A model generated the notes under the pieces. That model made no database searches. It was not told the origin of the DNA and worked only from the letters and a program-made list of their open reading frames with translations. This document shows positions 37,041 to 47,364 of a DNA stretch of 64,000 nt, in pieces. Numbering within the stretch: the first letter of the stretch is position 1; every line of letters starts with the position of its first letter. Made by a program: the position numbers and the translations under genes. The stretch is from Hygrocybe punicea (Eukaryota; Basidiomycota; Agaricomycetes; Agaricales; Hygrophoraceae). The stretch spans positions 6,572,001 to 6,636,000 of the forward strand of contig OY744463.1 of NCBI GenBank assembly GCA_963556145.1, in the 5' to 3' direction.

Positions 37041-38318
37041 TCATCTCTCACCTGCCCCCGGCAGACTTCCCGATGAAGCTTTGGGTGGTTCAGGTGGTTC
37101 AGAATTGACTGACTTGGCCGCCCTTTGCCTTTCTGTTCTTTCTTTTCTTTTCTTCTTCCTCGCCATCTCCTGCTTCCTTTTCAGGAATTCTTCCTTCATG
37201 CCAGCAGCCGCACCCTCGAGCACCGCCATCACAGTCGGGATAGCTAAGTTCTCTGCGCCCTTTCCTTTACCCACGTACTGCTGCCCAGCGATATTCCACC
37301 ACACTTTCAATCTAGAAATATCATTCAGATCAGTCTCAATCCCGGAAAGCAGTTCGGGCAAAGGTATTTCTGCAACAAAAGGCTCAACGCTGATCCAATG
37401 TAGCAACAATGAGACGCACTGTTGCCCTCCGTACGCTTCTTATGTCCGTCAGAAATCTCCGCGATTGCTCGAAGCAACAACCCTCCTGCGGCACAAATAA
37501 TGCCCATGTATTAGTCAGGATCCCATCATGGTAGAAACATACCTTTGGACTCCACACTCATACTACCAGTCTCGTTTGGGTCTAAATCAAAAATGCTCCG
37601 CAGTTCTAGTTGCCCCCATGTATTAGTCAGGATCCCATCACGGTAGAAACATACTTTTGGACGTGGTACTAATACCACTAGTCTGGGTTTGGTCTATAGT
37701 ATGCTCAGTCTTCGGCGGTTCTAGTTGCCCCCATGTATTAGTCAGGATCCCATCACGGTAGAAACATACCTTTGGACGTGGTACTCATACCACTAGTCTG
37801 GGTTTGGTCTATATGCTCAGTCTTCGGCGGTTCTAGTTGCCCCCATCTATTAGTCAGGACCCATTCATATATGCACGGCATAGAAACAAACCATCCTTAA
37901 GCACTGGCGGTTCTTGTTGAGGCTGGTTCTTTTTCTTTCTGTTTCTGTTTCTTTTATTCCCTCGACGCACCAATCTCGAGCGCCTCTGAAGTGCTGATGG
38001 TATGGGAACCGATGACCGAGGATTGACACTGGCACCTCCGAGTTAGATAGCATCGGAGATTATTAATAAACACTGAATCCACTTACGACTGACTCTGGTT
38101 TGGTGGGAGATGCAGAAATAAATAAACGAATTTTTTTTAAAAAGGATAAAGACAAATGAACATACCCGCAGATCAATGTTAGATGTCGATACTACACTGC
38201 TGAAGAGGAATTTGAGAGGCATCCGTATGGATCTGAATCTGAATCCTTACTGTTGGACAGGAATGCTTCGAGCTACAGCAAGGAAATGCAGGAAGATGAC
38301 TATGACTGAGAAGCGCAT
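37041..38318 (-). CDS. Probable small secreted basic protein with tandemly duplicated exon cassettes
   Basis: The ATG at 38316-38318 opens a signal-peptide-like start, MRFSVIVIFLHFLAVARSIP, spliced at CAACA|GTAAGG. Downstream minus-strand exons: a basic one (LVRRGNKRNRNRKKKNQPQQ, then EPPVLKD); three cassette exons of 63, 66 and 63 nt coding EPPKTEHIDQTQTSG...TTSK variants (37832-37770, 37720-37655, 37605-37543); an exon from 37485 (GLLLRAIAEISDGHKKRT); and a last one with VEPFVAEIPLPELLSGIETD, LKVWWNIAGQQYVGKGKGAE and a Lys/Arg-rich tail ending in PPKASSGSLPGAGER, stop at 37041. Cassette introns are about 49 nt with GTATGT donors and CTGACTAAT branch points. The junctions before the basic exon and before the last exon are unresolved. 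Function unknown; secretion is inferred from the N-terminus. Confidence 0.55.
37543..37892 (-). repeat. Tandem exon-intron cassette array, unit 112-115 bp
   Basis: Each unit holds one exon plus one intron of the minus-strand gene. Exons at 37770-37832 (63 nt), 37655-37720 (66 nt) and 37543-37605 (63 nt); introns at 37833-37891 (59 nt), 37721-37769 (49 nt), 37606-37654 (49 nt) and 37486-37542 (57 nt). Exon lengths are multiples of three and both splice phases match, so copies can be gained or lost without shifting frame. The two inner units are nearly identical; the outer ones are diverged. Confidence 0.8.
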
Positions 38319-38438
38319 GATTACCCGGGGATTCAACTTGGGTCTGGAATTGTGTGTGCGAGAAAGAGACCTGCTCGATCCGCGAAATGTAGGGGTGATT
38401 GTGGCCAGCACTGACGAGCAAAGGACATAAACGCCGAT

Positions 38439-38446
38439 CTTATATA
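38439..38446 (-). promoter_or_regulatory. Candidate TATA box of the secreted-protein gene
   Basis: TATATAAG on the minus strand, about 120 bp upstream of the ATG at 38318, within an otherwise unremarkable sequence. Position is suitable for a core promoter; no other support. Confidence 0.35.
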
Positions 38447-38637
38447 GTGGTCATTTTCTGTTGTTCGCTGTTTGACCTGCAGCAAGATGATCGGCGAGGA
38501 TCAATTATTTAAAAAGGGTTTCACCTCAACAGGACCCCGATATGATATATTTTTTCGGAGCAAATGGCCGGAATGCCGCCGTCTGATCCGGACATGAAGT
38601 GAGGTCAGCCTGGTCAGGAACGGGCACCCTTACAAAT

Positions 38638-38917
38638 CGCAATGATTCACGTTTCCAGTCTACGAAGTCTGCTTTTCTGATGATCTGCACTCACCTCACG
38701 CTACTCACGTATCAACGCTGAAGCGCTGCAGCGCTGACGTCTCTTGAATCTATCTATTATTACGATTTCCACACGTTTGATATAACATGTATTTCACCAC
38801 TAACGCCCCTGAATTCTGTTGTTGATCATGACGGTGTTACCCTGTGTACCGCAAATCGTAGATGGTGCCTCTATAGATCTAGATCTCCTATTTCTATGAG
38901 TTTAACCTGTACAATGC
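38638..38917 (+). repeat. Direct repeat, copy B (about 280 bp)
   Basis: Second copy of the repeat at 36595-36867, same orientation. Compared with copy A it has small insertions (for example around GAAGCGCTGCAGC and TGATCATGAC) and scattered substitutions, so the duplication is not recent. It lies upstream of the secreted-protein gene, while copy A lies downstream of it. Confidence 0.85.
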
Positions 38918-39240
38918 CAACAATCACTTTGTGTTGTGGGGCCTACCGTTCAGTTTTGACCGCCATACCCCAAGCGTACTGATTACCTTCATATTTCACC
39001 TAAAAGGTACATCCGAAATACTGACTTCGAATTCCATAGTTAGGACTATGGAATGTTGAGTATCATCGCTCTAAAGAACAATAATTATATTCGTAAATGA
39101 AGACACCAAGAACAGAGTGGGCCTTCCCTCTTGAATGTCGTCGAAGTGACACTCAATACTAGCACACTCTCATGTACAACGCATCGACTAAGACAAGAGG
39201 ATCCTGGAAAATGGTTACTCCCACGCGAAATACACAAATG
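38918..39240. other. Intergenic
   Basis: No gene or notable element seen. Confidence 0.5.
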
Positions 39241-40466
39241 TCACCCCCCAGTGGGCATCAGGGCCAGCAGATCAAGCCATGAAAGGACCAGATCAATCCA
39301 AGGTCTTTGATTCGGGTCTTGGTGCCAACAAGCCTGTATCACGGTCCACACATCGTCAGTCAACTTGGGGCAGGCGGGGCGTGGCGGCCGCGATCCGTGG
39401 ATGACATCAAAGACAACCCCGCCATAAAATCTTCGATGAGCGAAAGGAAGCCGGCCCGTGTACATCTAGCGGCAATCAGTCGGGAAACGGTGGCGGGGGT
39501 GAAAGAGTTCTGAACCTCAAGAGTCGTCATGGCGAAACTGTATACATCACTTTTAGGAGTCACAGCGTATTCCCCTGTATCCACTCCGGTGTCAGGGCCT
39601 GGATCCATGACTTCAGGAGCCATCCACCTGGCACTTTCCCTATTCGCCATGGTCCAGTCATGGGGGTATGGGATGATGCTTGTACCGATGTCCGTGAGAC
39701 AAGCTTCTCCGGCATCGTTCACGAGGACGTTGGTCTAGATGAAGCAATTTAGTTGCCCTTTCCCTGTTGATAACATTGTTCGCAGTACGTACACCTTTGA
39801 TATCACCATGTACTATTTGTAAGTGATGCAGGTAGCTGAGAGCCGATGCTATACCCCGCAGCTGAAAACCATGTTCATCGTATGCACTAGCATCCCCGAA
39901 CCAGAAACTTACCAGGTGTAGGATATCGGCTGAAGGGTTCTTTGACAAGTATGCTACAACATTGCCATTAACGTAGTGAGGCAGAATCAGGGCTGGCAAT
40001 GGCCCACGACATGCCATGACCCCAATAAAGGAAACAATGTTGGGGTGTTGCAGTTGACTCCATGTGTCTAATTCCTTTGAGAGTCGCTGTTAAACAGGTT
40101 GACACAGAATACTCTGTAAGCGAGCTGCGATGTGAAGTCCTTTGAGCGACTCACAGTAACAAATAGCTTGCGAGACTTTGCGGAGAGGGAAGCCCCGCGC
40201 CAGACTTTGGCGGCCACAACATGGTCGCCGAGATTACCCAACCACAAGTCGGCGTAAACCCCATTAGCGCAGTAGAATTCATGGAGGGACAAATCATGTG
40301 CACGTGTATTCTCCAACACATGCGATGCAAAGTGAACTAATAGTCGAGTGGCCTGAGCTGACAATGTCAGAATAGTGGTAAGAATATCCGAATCACTTCT
40401 CACCACATCGATTTGCCCCATTCTTGACGGGCTTCGGAATACGTTGACCAAGAAGTCAAGCAACAA
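39241..40466 (-). CDS. Tyrosine-kinase-like (TKL) protein kinase, Agaricomycete type
   Basis: Protein kinase domain in about five exons. From the ATG at 40466: MLLDFLVNVFRSPSRMGQID and a helical N-terminus, then a glycine-loop remnant (GVYADLWLG), catalytic Lys in DHVVAAKVWRGA, LSKELDTWSQLQHPNIVSFI, LRGIASALSYLHHLQIVHGD followed by IKG, NVLVNDAGEACLTDIGTSI, ESARWMAPEVM, TPKSDVYSFAMTTLEV, TGRLPFAH and WTVIQACWHQDPNQRPWIDL. The last two blocks are the standard TKL C-lobe. HRD is HGD here and DFG is DIG; the catalytic Asp and the metal-binding Asp are both retained, and HGD is usual in this family. An intron after IKG (donor GTACGT) joins exactly to TNVLV. A cytosolic signalling role is inferred; substrates unknown. 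Confidence 0.88.
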
Positions 40467-41412
40467 ATGAAAGAAGAGGACCTGGGATAGCCAGGAAAGA
40501 GGACCGCGTTCACCTTTTATTGTTCTCGCGTAGCCATTCCAATATACAGCGCGCTAGATGAAGCAGGGGGCGGCATTGAGTGATATAGAGTTAACTCAGG
40601 ACGTCCCTTACCTGGGATTGCAATTGGTAACCCACCTTAGCGCTCGATTGCCTAAACTACGAACTCCTATTCACCGAGTCCGAGTAGAAGGTAGTGTTCC
40701 GTTGGTTGGTCATAGGCGCTCATCGTACGCGACCTTGAATCGCTGCTGAGCCGCGGCGTTGACTCGCCTCGCCAAGTCGCCTAGAACTGGGTATCCGCTT
40801 TCCTTTCATCACAGCCCCAACAACACCGCCAACCATCGTATTATTGTTCTGCACAGGATGGCATCAAATCCTTGAATGGCGCATCTTTACCTGGATAGAA
40901 CATTTCCATGATGCGTGACCCTCGGCGGCAACAACTACAACTGATGAAGAAGCGCCTCGCCCATTCTGGATCCTTTTGCGGTTCTTCTGGTACAGCCACT
41001 TCCCAGTCATCTCATCGTTCGAGCTGTGGTAACGTCCCTACACCCCCACTACCAAGTTCAATTAGGGCAGTTGTGCTGCTCTGACCTGCAACATTCAAGC
41101 CAAGATGATGTGGGATATACGTGGCCAGAGAGATGCCCCACCGCCATGGGGAATGCCTACGCCATCGTGAGCATTCTTGTTTAACTAGCCCAAGCGTTTC
41201 AGCAACATGTGTCACCCAGATTTTCTGTAGCGCAAGTTTGACTGTCGGTTGTCGGGACGAGCAACTAATGACCTTGTTGGATAGACAACCTAATTTTGGA
41301 GCTGCTACGACAATTGTCTCTTCCTATCCGCGGATGCCAATGGGTGTCATGTGTAGCCTTTCGATGCCTTCACCTGCTCCTAAGTAAGATACACGGTTTA
41401 GCTTTTGTTTCC
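40467..41412. other. Intergenic, between TKL kinase and metacaspase (divergent)
   Basis: A short open frame at 40910-41086 (MMRDPRRQQLQLMKKRLAHS) might be an extra 5' exon of the metacaspase; otherwise nothing supportable. Confidence 0.35.
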
Positions 41413-43382
41413 ATGCTCGCACCTGCTGAACACTGTACGCTTTCCAGTACTCGTACTCTGGCTCCAGAGTAAGTGCAGAAATGCTGTGGTGCAACGGAAC
41501 TCAATCCTTCTCTTGCTGCTGTGCAAACTCCAGACACCCCTCTTACCCGCGATCTGCCAATGCAAACCCAGGTAATGTGCTTCGCAAGCCACAGCATATA
41601 ATACATGGACGGCATACAGGCCATGGTCACATCCAGAATCACGTCCACGACAACTCTCACCCTCGTGTCGCTCCGCATGTCCACGGGCCTCGGGTTCACA
41701 ATGCTCCTCACGGATCAACCTTCCAATATTCCACGTGCACGGGAAGGAAGAAGGCGCTTTGTGTAAGTGACGGCCACCCTCACCCCTCGTTTCCAACTAA
41801 ACAAGTAAACAGATTGGCATTAATTACCATGGGCAGAAGAATGAACTCCGAGGGTGTGTGAACGATGCAAGGAATGTCCTGAATTTCCTCATCAGTATGT
41901 CAATTCCCTCAACGCCCCAAAGCATGACATTCTAATATATTATAGGTCACCACGGATTCAGAGAAAGCGAGATTGTCCTTCTCACCGACGACTCCCGCGA
42001 TCCTCGCCAGTTGCCTACGAGAAAGAACATAACCAACGCAATGTACTGGCTTGTCGACAGGGCCAGGCCCAACGACTCCCTTTTCTTCCATTGTGAGTAC
42101 ATGTGCCATGAAGGCAGGGTGTTTCTGATTATATTTTACACAGTTTCTGGCCACGGAGGGCAGACCCGAGATCTTGATGGAGACGAAGTCGACGGCTATG
42201 ATGAGGGTATCTGCTTGTTGTTCCTCTTTCGGCGCGGTCTGATAACTTATTTCAGTTATATTTCCCCTTGACTACAAGAAACATGGACATATTATTGACG
42301 ATGTTTGTATTACTTTTTATTTTGGATATCCTGTTTACTGAACATGAATCTAGGAAATGCATGATATTATGGTGATTAAAAAAAATGTCATTTCTAGCCT
42401 TTGGTAAATTGAAATTCCTCATCTAGGTTGCGAGCCTTCCTCCAGGTTGCCGCCTGACAGTGAGTTGTGATTGCCATTCGCTCAATTTCTCTTGTTACTC
42501 ACCATTGAATTTTACCAGGCTCTTTTTGATGTAAGGTTACCTTGTCATCGAAAGTTTATTTGTGTCTGAAATATCATGCCTTAGTCGTGCCATTCTGGAA
42601 CTGTTCTTGGTGCGCTTTGGGTAGCCTGAAGTCCTGGATGCATAACCGAGCTAACTTCTTCATTAGACTTACCGTACATAGTAAATGAATTTTGGAACTT
42701 CCTCAACCAGAAATCTGAAGCATTTCTTTTTTCTCAGTATTCTTCCGACGGCCGCCTCAAAGGAAGCTACGTGAGTTCTCGCGCAAGGGCACTGAAAGCT
42801 ACCGCTGCCGATGTTGTAAGCACCCACAAATTGACCTCCTGTCTGAGTTATTAGGTGAATTTAAACAATGTGTCCACAGATATCTTGGTCTGGATGCAAG
42901 GATCATCAAACTGCTGCAGATACGGTGAATAAAGGTATGGCGGTTGGCGCCATGAGCGATGTACGTATTTTTGACTATAAACTTGTAGATTTCATTGGTT
43001 CTCAGTTAACCAATTGTTTGTTTGTTTGTTTATCGCAGGCTTTCATAACTTCACTCAGTCCGTGCTCAAATATCGCCACTTCATAAATGCTTTTCTGACG
43101 ATGATATCTCTTTTCAGATCAGAATCCGAGGCAATCGTATCAACAGCTACTCCAGTCTGTCAGGTGCGGTCCTTCCATTAAGAAGCTACCGAATTCTCAT
43201 AGACATTTCTTTGGTTTTGGGCTTTTTCCTAAAAGATATATTCTGCGCAAGAATTACAGCCAGAAGCCACAACTTGGTAGTTCTCACCATATTGTACGTG
43301 GCCGTTTTACTATGTTTGTCGCTCAGATCCTCAATATTCGATTGGTCATCGTCAGGATACTAGCCTTCGCTTCGTTTTGTGA
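41413..43382 (+). CDS. Type I metacaspase (peptidase C14B)
   Basis: Arg/Lys-specific cysteine protease linked to fungal cell death and aggregate clearance. A His/Pro/Asn-rich prodomain ([20 protein letters not shown]) precedes [20 protein letters not shown] and [14 protein letters not shown], then [40 protein letters not shown] and [20 protein letters not shown] with the catalytic His. Catalytic Cys lies in [19 protein letters not shown], assembled from micro-exons of 12 nt (42519-42530), 25 nt (42585-42609) and 14 nt (42667-42680). Then [65 protein letters not shown] and a final exon DTSLRFVL; stop 43380-43382. The start is uncertain: I use the ATG at 41413 ([18 protein letters not shown], donor GTAAGT), but the prodomain may begin further upstream. 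Confidence 0.9.
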
Positions 43383-44655
43383 CGATGGGAGAACTCTTGG
43401 ACTCCGTGTATCGCTACATGATGCTCCACATTTTTTTCAAAGACATTACATTTAACACGTTTTCTCGTAATTCACATATTTTCCTGCTGCGTATCGAATT
43501 GACACTGTTTGTATGTGCCAGATTGAAATATTGAAAGTTTGTCCGTTTGCTGTAATTTTGGAAATGATTAATGATTGACGCCACGAAGCTTTACGACACT
43601 CAACATTTTTTGACTCAGATGCAATCCTCACAATTTTGTTGCGCTGTAAAACATCCTCAACATTCGCATTACAGAATACCAAAACCTATATTCTCCCCTG
43701 ACATCGTTCTTGATGAACTTCGCGACGAAGCATGAGTTGGTCTCGGAATTCATGATACCCCAGCCGAACCCTGCCGCCGAAAGATTGCTCTACAGTACGA
43801 TGGAATATTCGCGAGCATAAATGAAGCCCGATTGCCTTGCGAACATTCGGCTCCAGCACAATCACGGTTAGCTCGTTTTCGTCTAACCACCGGTACCGTT
43901 CGACCAGCATTTGACATTGATTCCCTTTTCATTATTATATAATTCTTGAAGTAGGCTGAAACCGTGATACGGAGTATATCCTCTGCGTCCACCGCATTCG
44001 CATGGTCCCACCTTGGTCTTGGTCTTGTTCGGTTTATACATTCGGTTTGTCTCTATGTAGCTCGGAGAGATAAAGTCTATCCAGCGTACAGACGCAAATG
44101 ATATCGACAACAGTCCCGCCTTAGCGACTGTACAGTATGATCATGAACAAGAACCACACAGGCTGGCCTATGGCCATCATTCCAAAAGGATCCAATGATA
44201 GCCAGAGTTCACTACGATCGAGGATATATGGGGCTTTTTGTTCTTTTCTTGTTGTAATACTGAAACTGACCATGATCATTGTCTTCCTGTCTTCTTTTTG
44301 TGGTGGCCTGATCACCGACATATCAACTGGTCATCGGAGATGTGAATCTGTCCCTTGTGAACTGGGAATTCATGTGTTTGATTGCTTCGCAAGTCCTGCC
44401 GTTTCTATAAAATGTGAGCCAATACTTGCTTTCGTCTACGAACACGGATCTACTTTTTTCTTACTCCTGCGGGTCCTTTTAGAATCAATGCTGACGATTT
44501 CAGCGGAAATTGAGTTCGGTTTGGTCCCCAGGGTGTCACTTTCGGATTGGAACGACTTAGAAGCCGGAATTATTTCCTGCGTGAGACTTGGTATCGATTC
44601 TCATGTAGTTCCCTGTATTATCGGCTACCACGCATTTGGAATGCCCAAGACTTTT
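43383..44655. other. Gene-poor region with unassigned open frames
   Basis: The minus frame at 43686-43910 (MLVERYRWLDENELTVIVLE) and frames at 43750-44110 look partly protein-like but lack joinable splice sites. A plus-strand frame of 229 codons (44137-44826) overlaps the last exon of the next minus-strand gene and is probably not a gene. Confidence 0.3.
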
Positions 44656-45642
44656 TCATCCTGGACGCTCAGTCAACACCCGAACGGAGGCCTGCCAGAC
44701 GCCATTCTCAACATTCCAAAGCGCGGACAACTTCATCCTCTCGAAACTATATCCACCAATACCGACGCGCCAACGTTCGATGGTAGGGTTGTAAGGTGTC
44801 ATGTCGCATCGCTGGATATGATATAATTCAGGACACATGCCAATTCGGGGGGAGGGGGGGGGGAGGAAGCGTAGGGAAGAACTACTGACCCAGATGAAAT
44901 CTTCAAACTGCTGGGCGATGAGATGCGCAAGCTCTCGACGTTTGATCAACCCCGTCCGACCGTATATGGGTATGTTGACTAGCCAATCAAGGTCTTCATA
45001 ACCTGGCCACTAACAAGGATTCGTCAGTTGTCGAAATATCTTTTTGTCAGGAGAAGGTGGAATCAATACCATCAGTGCAAATGTGAAGTGGGTCTCTCCC
45101 TGTACCGCCAGGGAGTTGAATAATCTGGTTTGTGGGTCCCGCAACCCGACGCCAGAGATACAGTCTGTCATGAATGTCCCGTCGCAACTTGCGGTATCAA
45201 CGAGAGGAGTAGAAATCGGGTCAAATAGAATGGTCGTCTGAGGATTCGGCAGCAGAGACTGTGCACCGATCCTCCTACTATAGGGAGGTGCGGGGACGAA
45301 TTCCTCGATGAAACGGATGACCTGGGGTGGAGGAATAGCATTGAAAGTATTAATTGGAGAAACAGCCGTCGCTGAAGCCGAGTCCGAAGACGTGGAGGAA
45401 TTTCCTGAAACTGGAAAGGGTAACTATCGGGATGCGAGCAAGATAAAGTGAGGGAAATTTACAACAAAAAAGATCAAGGGAACACGCACATCACGGATGT
45501 AGTAGGGCCCTACCGCGTTTGTCAGTGTCGAATATTGGCTTATCTGTTCCGGGAGAACATAGTGGCGATTCTCAACATTATACGTGTCCTCATCAAGAGA
45601 AGCGTAGTCGAAGGCGTCGACGGTTGAATCCGGATTGGCCAT
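44656..45642 (-). CDS. Uncharacterised protein, multi-exon
   Basis: Four exons with canonical junctions. Exon 1 (ATG 45642): MANPDSTVDAFDYASLDEDT, YNVENRHYVLPEQISQYSTL, TNAVGPYYIRD, donor GTGCGT. Exon 2: VSGNSSTSSDSASATAV, FNAIPPPQVIRFIEEFVPAP, SRRIGAQSLLPNPQTTILFD, CDGTFMTDCISGVGLRDPQT and VQGETHFTFALMVLIPPSPD. Exon 3: WPGYEDLDWLVNIPIYGRTG and LIKRRELAHLIAQQFEDFIW, donor GTCAGT. Its intron contains a long C tract (G run on the plus strand, 44859-44876). Exon 4: DMTPYNPTIERWRVGIGGYS, FERMKLSALWNVENGVWQAS, VRVLTERPG; stop at 44656. No signal peptide, membrane segment or catalytic motif. The closing block, with its many Trp and Tyr, looks like a folded domain. I do not recognise the family. Confidence 0.65.
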
Positions 45643-46158
45643 ATAGAACGGGGAGATTGCTCTTTGCTACCATTGTGATATTTTGTACGAGATGACCAGG
45701 CAAAGCGACGGTGAGTGAGAAGCTTGGACTTGGAAGGTGAAGCAATGGCAAAGCTAGGATGTCAAGCGGGTGAGAAACACAAGGTCGTGCCACAAAACAC
45801 TAAGAATTTCCAAAGCCATCCAGGAGCGGCAAAACAAGCAAGTCTTAGCTTTGTCCACCTGGTCGAGCAGGGGTCGGTTGGAAGTGGCGAGAGTATATAT
45901 GATGGCAGCCTGGGCGAACAGGAGAAGATGTAACGGCCGACATCTTGCAAGATCGACTTCAGACGATGGGCATGTGATCCAGGCTTGTAACCGACTGCAG
46001 GGCGGAACGGTTAGCACACCGAGTCCACTGGAAATTGGCCGCTGCGTTGTGCGCGAATATTGGGGTCACTTCCATTTTTGGTAAATTTTAAACCAAAGCG
46101 GCGGTGGAGGTGAATGAATCACACGACCGTCAATCGGGCTCGAGCTCCTCTCCTCACT
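45643..46158. other. Intergenic
   Basis: Overlapping short frames on both strands without family features. Probably the promoter of the minus-strand gene at 44656-45642. Confidence 0.4.
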
Positions 46159-46598
46159 TCATACAGGGGAGTATGACTTCAAGGCTGGTCTGGCATCGAG
46201 CTCAGAATTCTGGAGACATTTCTGGTGAGTTCCTCCATCTTTAAAATTATCATACACTGCACTCACCTCCGACGACAAGACCAGCCTTCTCGCAGACAAA
46301 CTGGAAATTTCTGCTCTTTTTCCTTATTGCTGAGAAGATTATCTACAGTCAAAGCCATTGTGTTCTCTGAAGATCTACCATCAGGGGACATCCTTACCCG
46401 ATTTAGGGCACTCCCTTTGCCAGTAACCCTGCCCCTTTCCTGCTCCGGCTCCGAGGTGGAAGCAAGTATATGCTGGCTAGAACTTGCATCCGTTCGCTCA
46501 ACCTCGACGTCTTCAATAACGCCATATTGCCAAAACAAAAAGCAAGATCGCCGCAATTTTCGCTTATGAATAAATGCCCCTCCTATTATCTGTCTCAA
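46159..46598 (-). CDS. Possible small uncharacterised gene (tentative)
   Basis: A minus-strand frame reads FWQYGVIEDVEVERTDASSS, SEPEQERGRVTGKGSALNRV and MALTVDNLLSNKEKEQKFPV, then CLREGWSCRR with donor GTGAGT. A following exon would give KCLQNSELDARPALKSYSPV with a stop at 46159-46161. The 5' end is not resolved and there is no recognised family. Composition and a usable splice site are the only support. Confidence 0.3.
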
Positions 46599-47364
46599 TC
46601 AATCCTCCCACTTGCATGCAGCGAATGGTCTTGCAATCCGTCAAGGGAAAGGGGCGATGAAATCGGCACATATTTATATGACATCTGGCTAAAAGGCCAT
46701 GGAATGAATTGCTGGCCATCTTTTCTCCCCCTAACCCCCCCGACTCTCCAAAAATATCTGTGTAATGACAATCTTTGACAGACAACCGAACGAAAATTGT
46801 GAGCCTTCCAAATGATTTTGGTGGTACCTTGACCGCAACCTTGACCCTGACCGCCTGGTTTGCTCTGGCCTGATACTGTGGAGATAGTTAACACAGGGAA
46901 GGCCTTTTGTTTGTGGGAGCTCGAATCATAGTAGCGGTGACAATTCTCGTCCAATAATACTCCAATGGAATAATTCTTGATCCACTGACATCCATCCACT
47001 GACCTTGGCAAAATCATTCAAAATCAATTGCTTCAATCCGATCTCGAGGATTCCATGCTAACGCGGCACAGGCCTTCCTGCCAATATTTCCCAGCTTGAT
47101 AATGTTCACTTGCGTGGCCCACCCAAGTGTAACTGACCACTGCGATTGTGTCATTCCCCCCCAAGCTGATTTCGTCCTGCCCGTTCTCGCAGCATGTGTA
47201 CGGAAGCCTCCGTACGTCGCGGGTCCATACGTCGCGAGTCCATGGCTTGGGTGAGCAAGCGACTATTGGTGGATTTATATAAGTTCAAGAGAATGGCCTG
47301 AGCCTTGGAAGGACATTCACTCGGCATGGGAACACGAACGGCCGCCGGGGCCAACACTACCACC
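46599..47364. other. Unassigned stretch
   Basis: The minus frame at 46595-47017 contains a Gly/Gln-rich patch (GGQGQGCGQGTTKI) but has no recognisable family and no clear join to neighbours. It may hold 5' exons of the tentative gene below it. Confidence 0.3.

Noticed and set aside
36934..37500. 188-codon plus-strand frame
   Set aside because: Antisense to the last exons of the minus-strand secreted-protein gene, which shows splice signals and a coherent protein.
37543..37892. Cassette array as a plain non-coding minisatellite
   Set aside because: Each unit has a conserved donor, branch point and acceptor, and an open exon in the phase of the neighbouring exons, which a random minisatellite would not.
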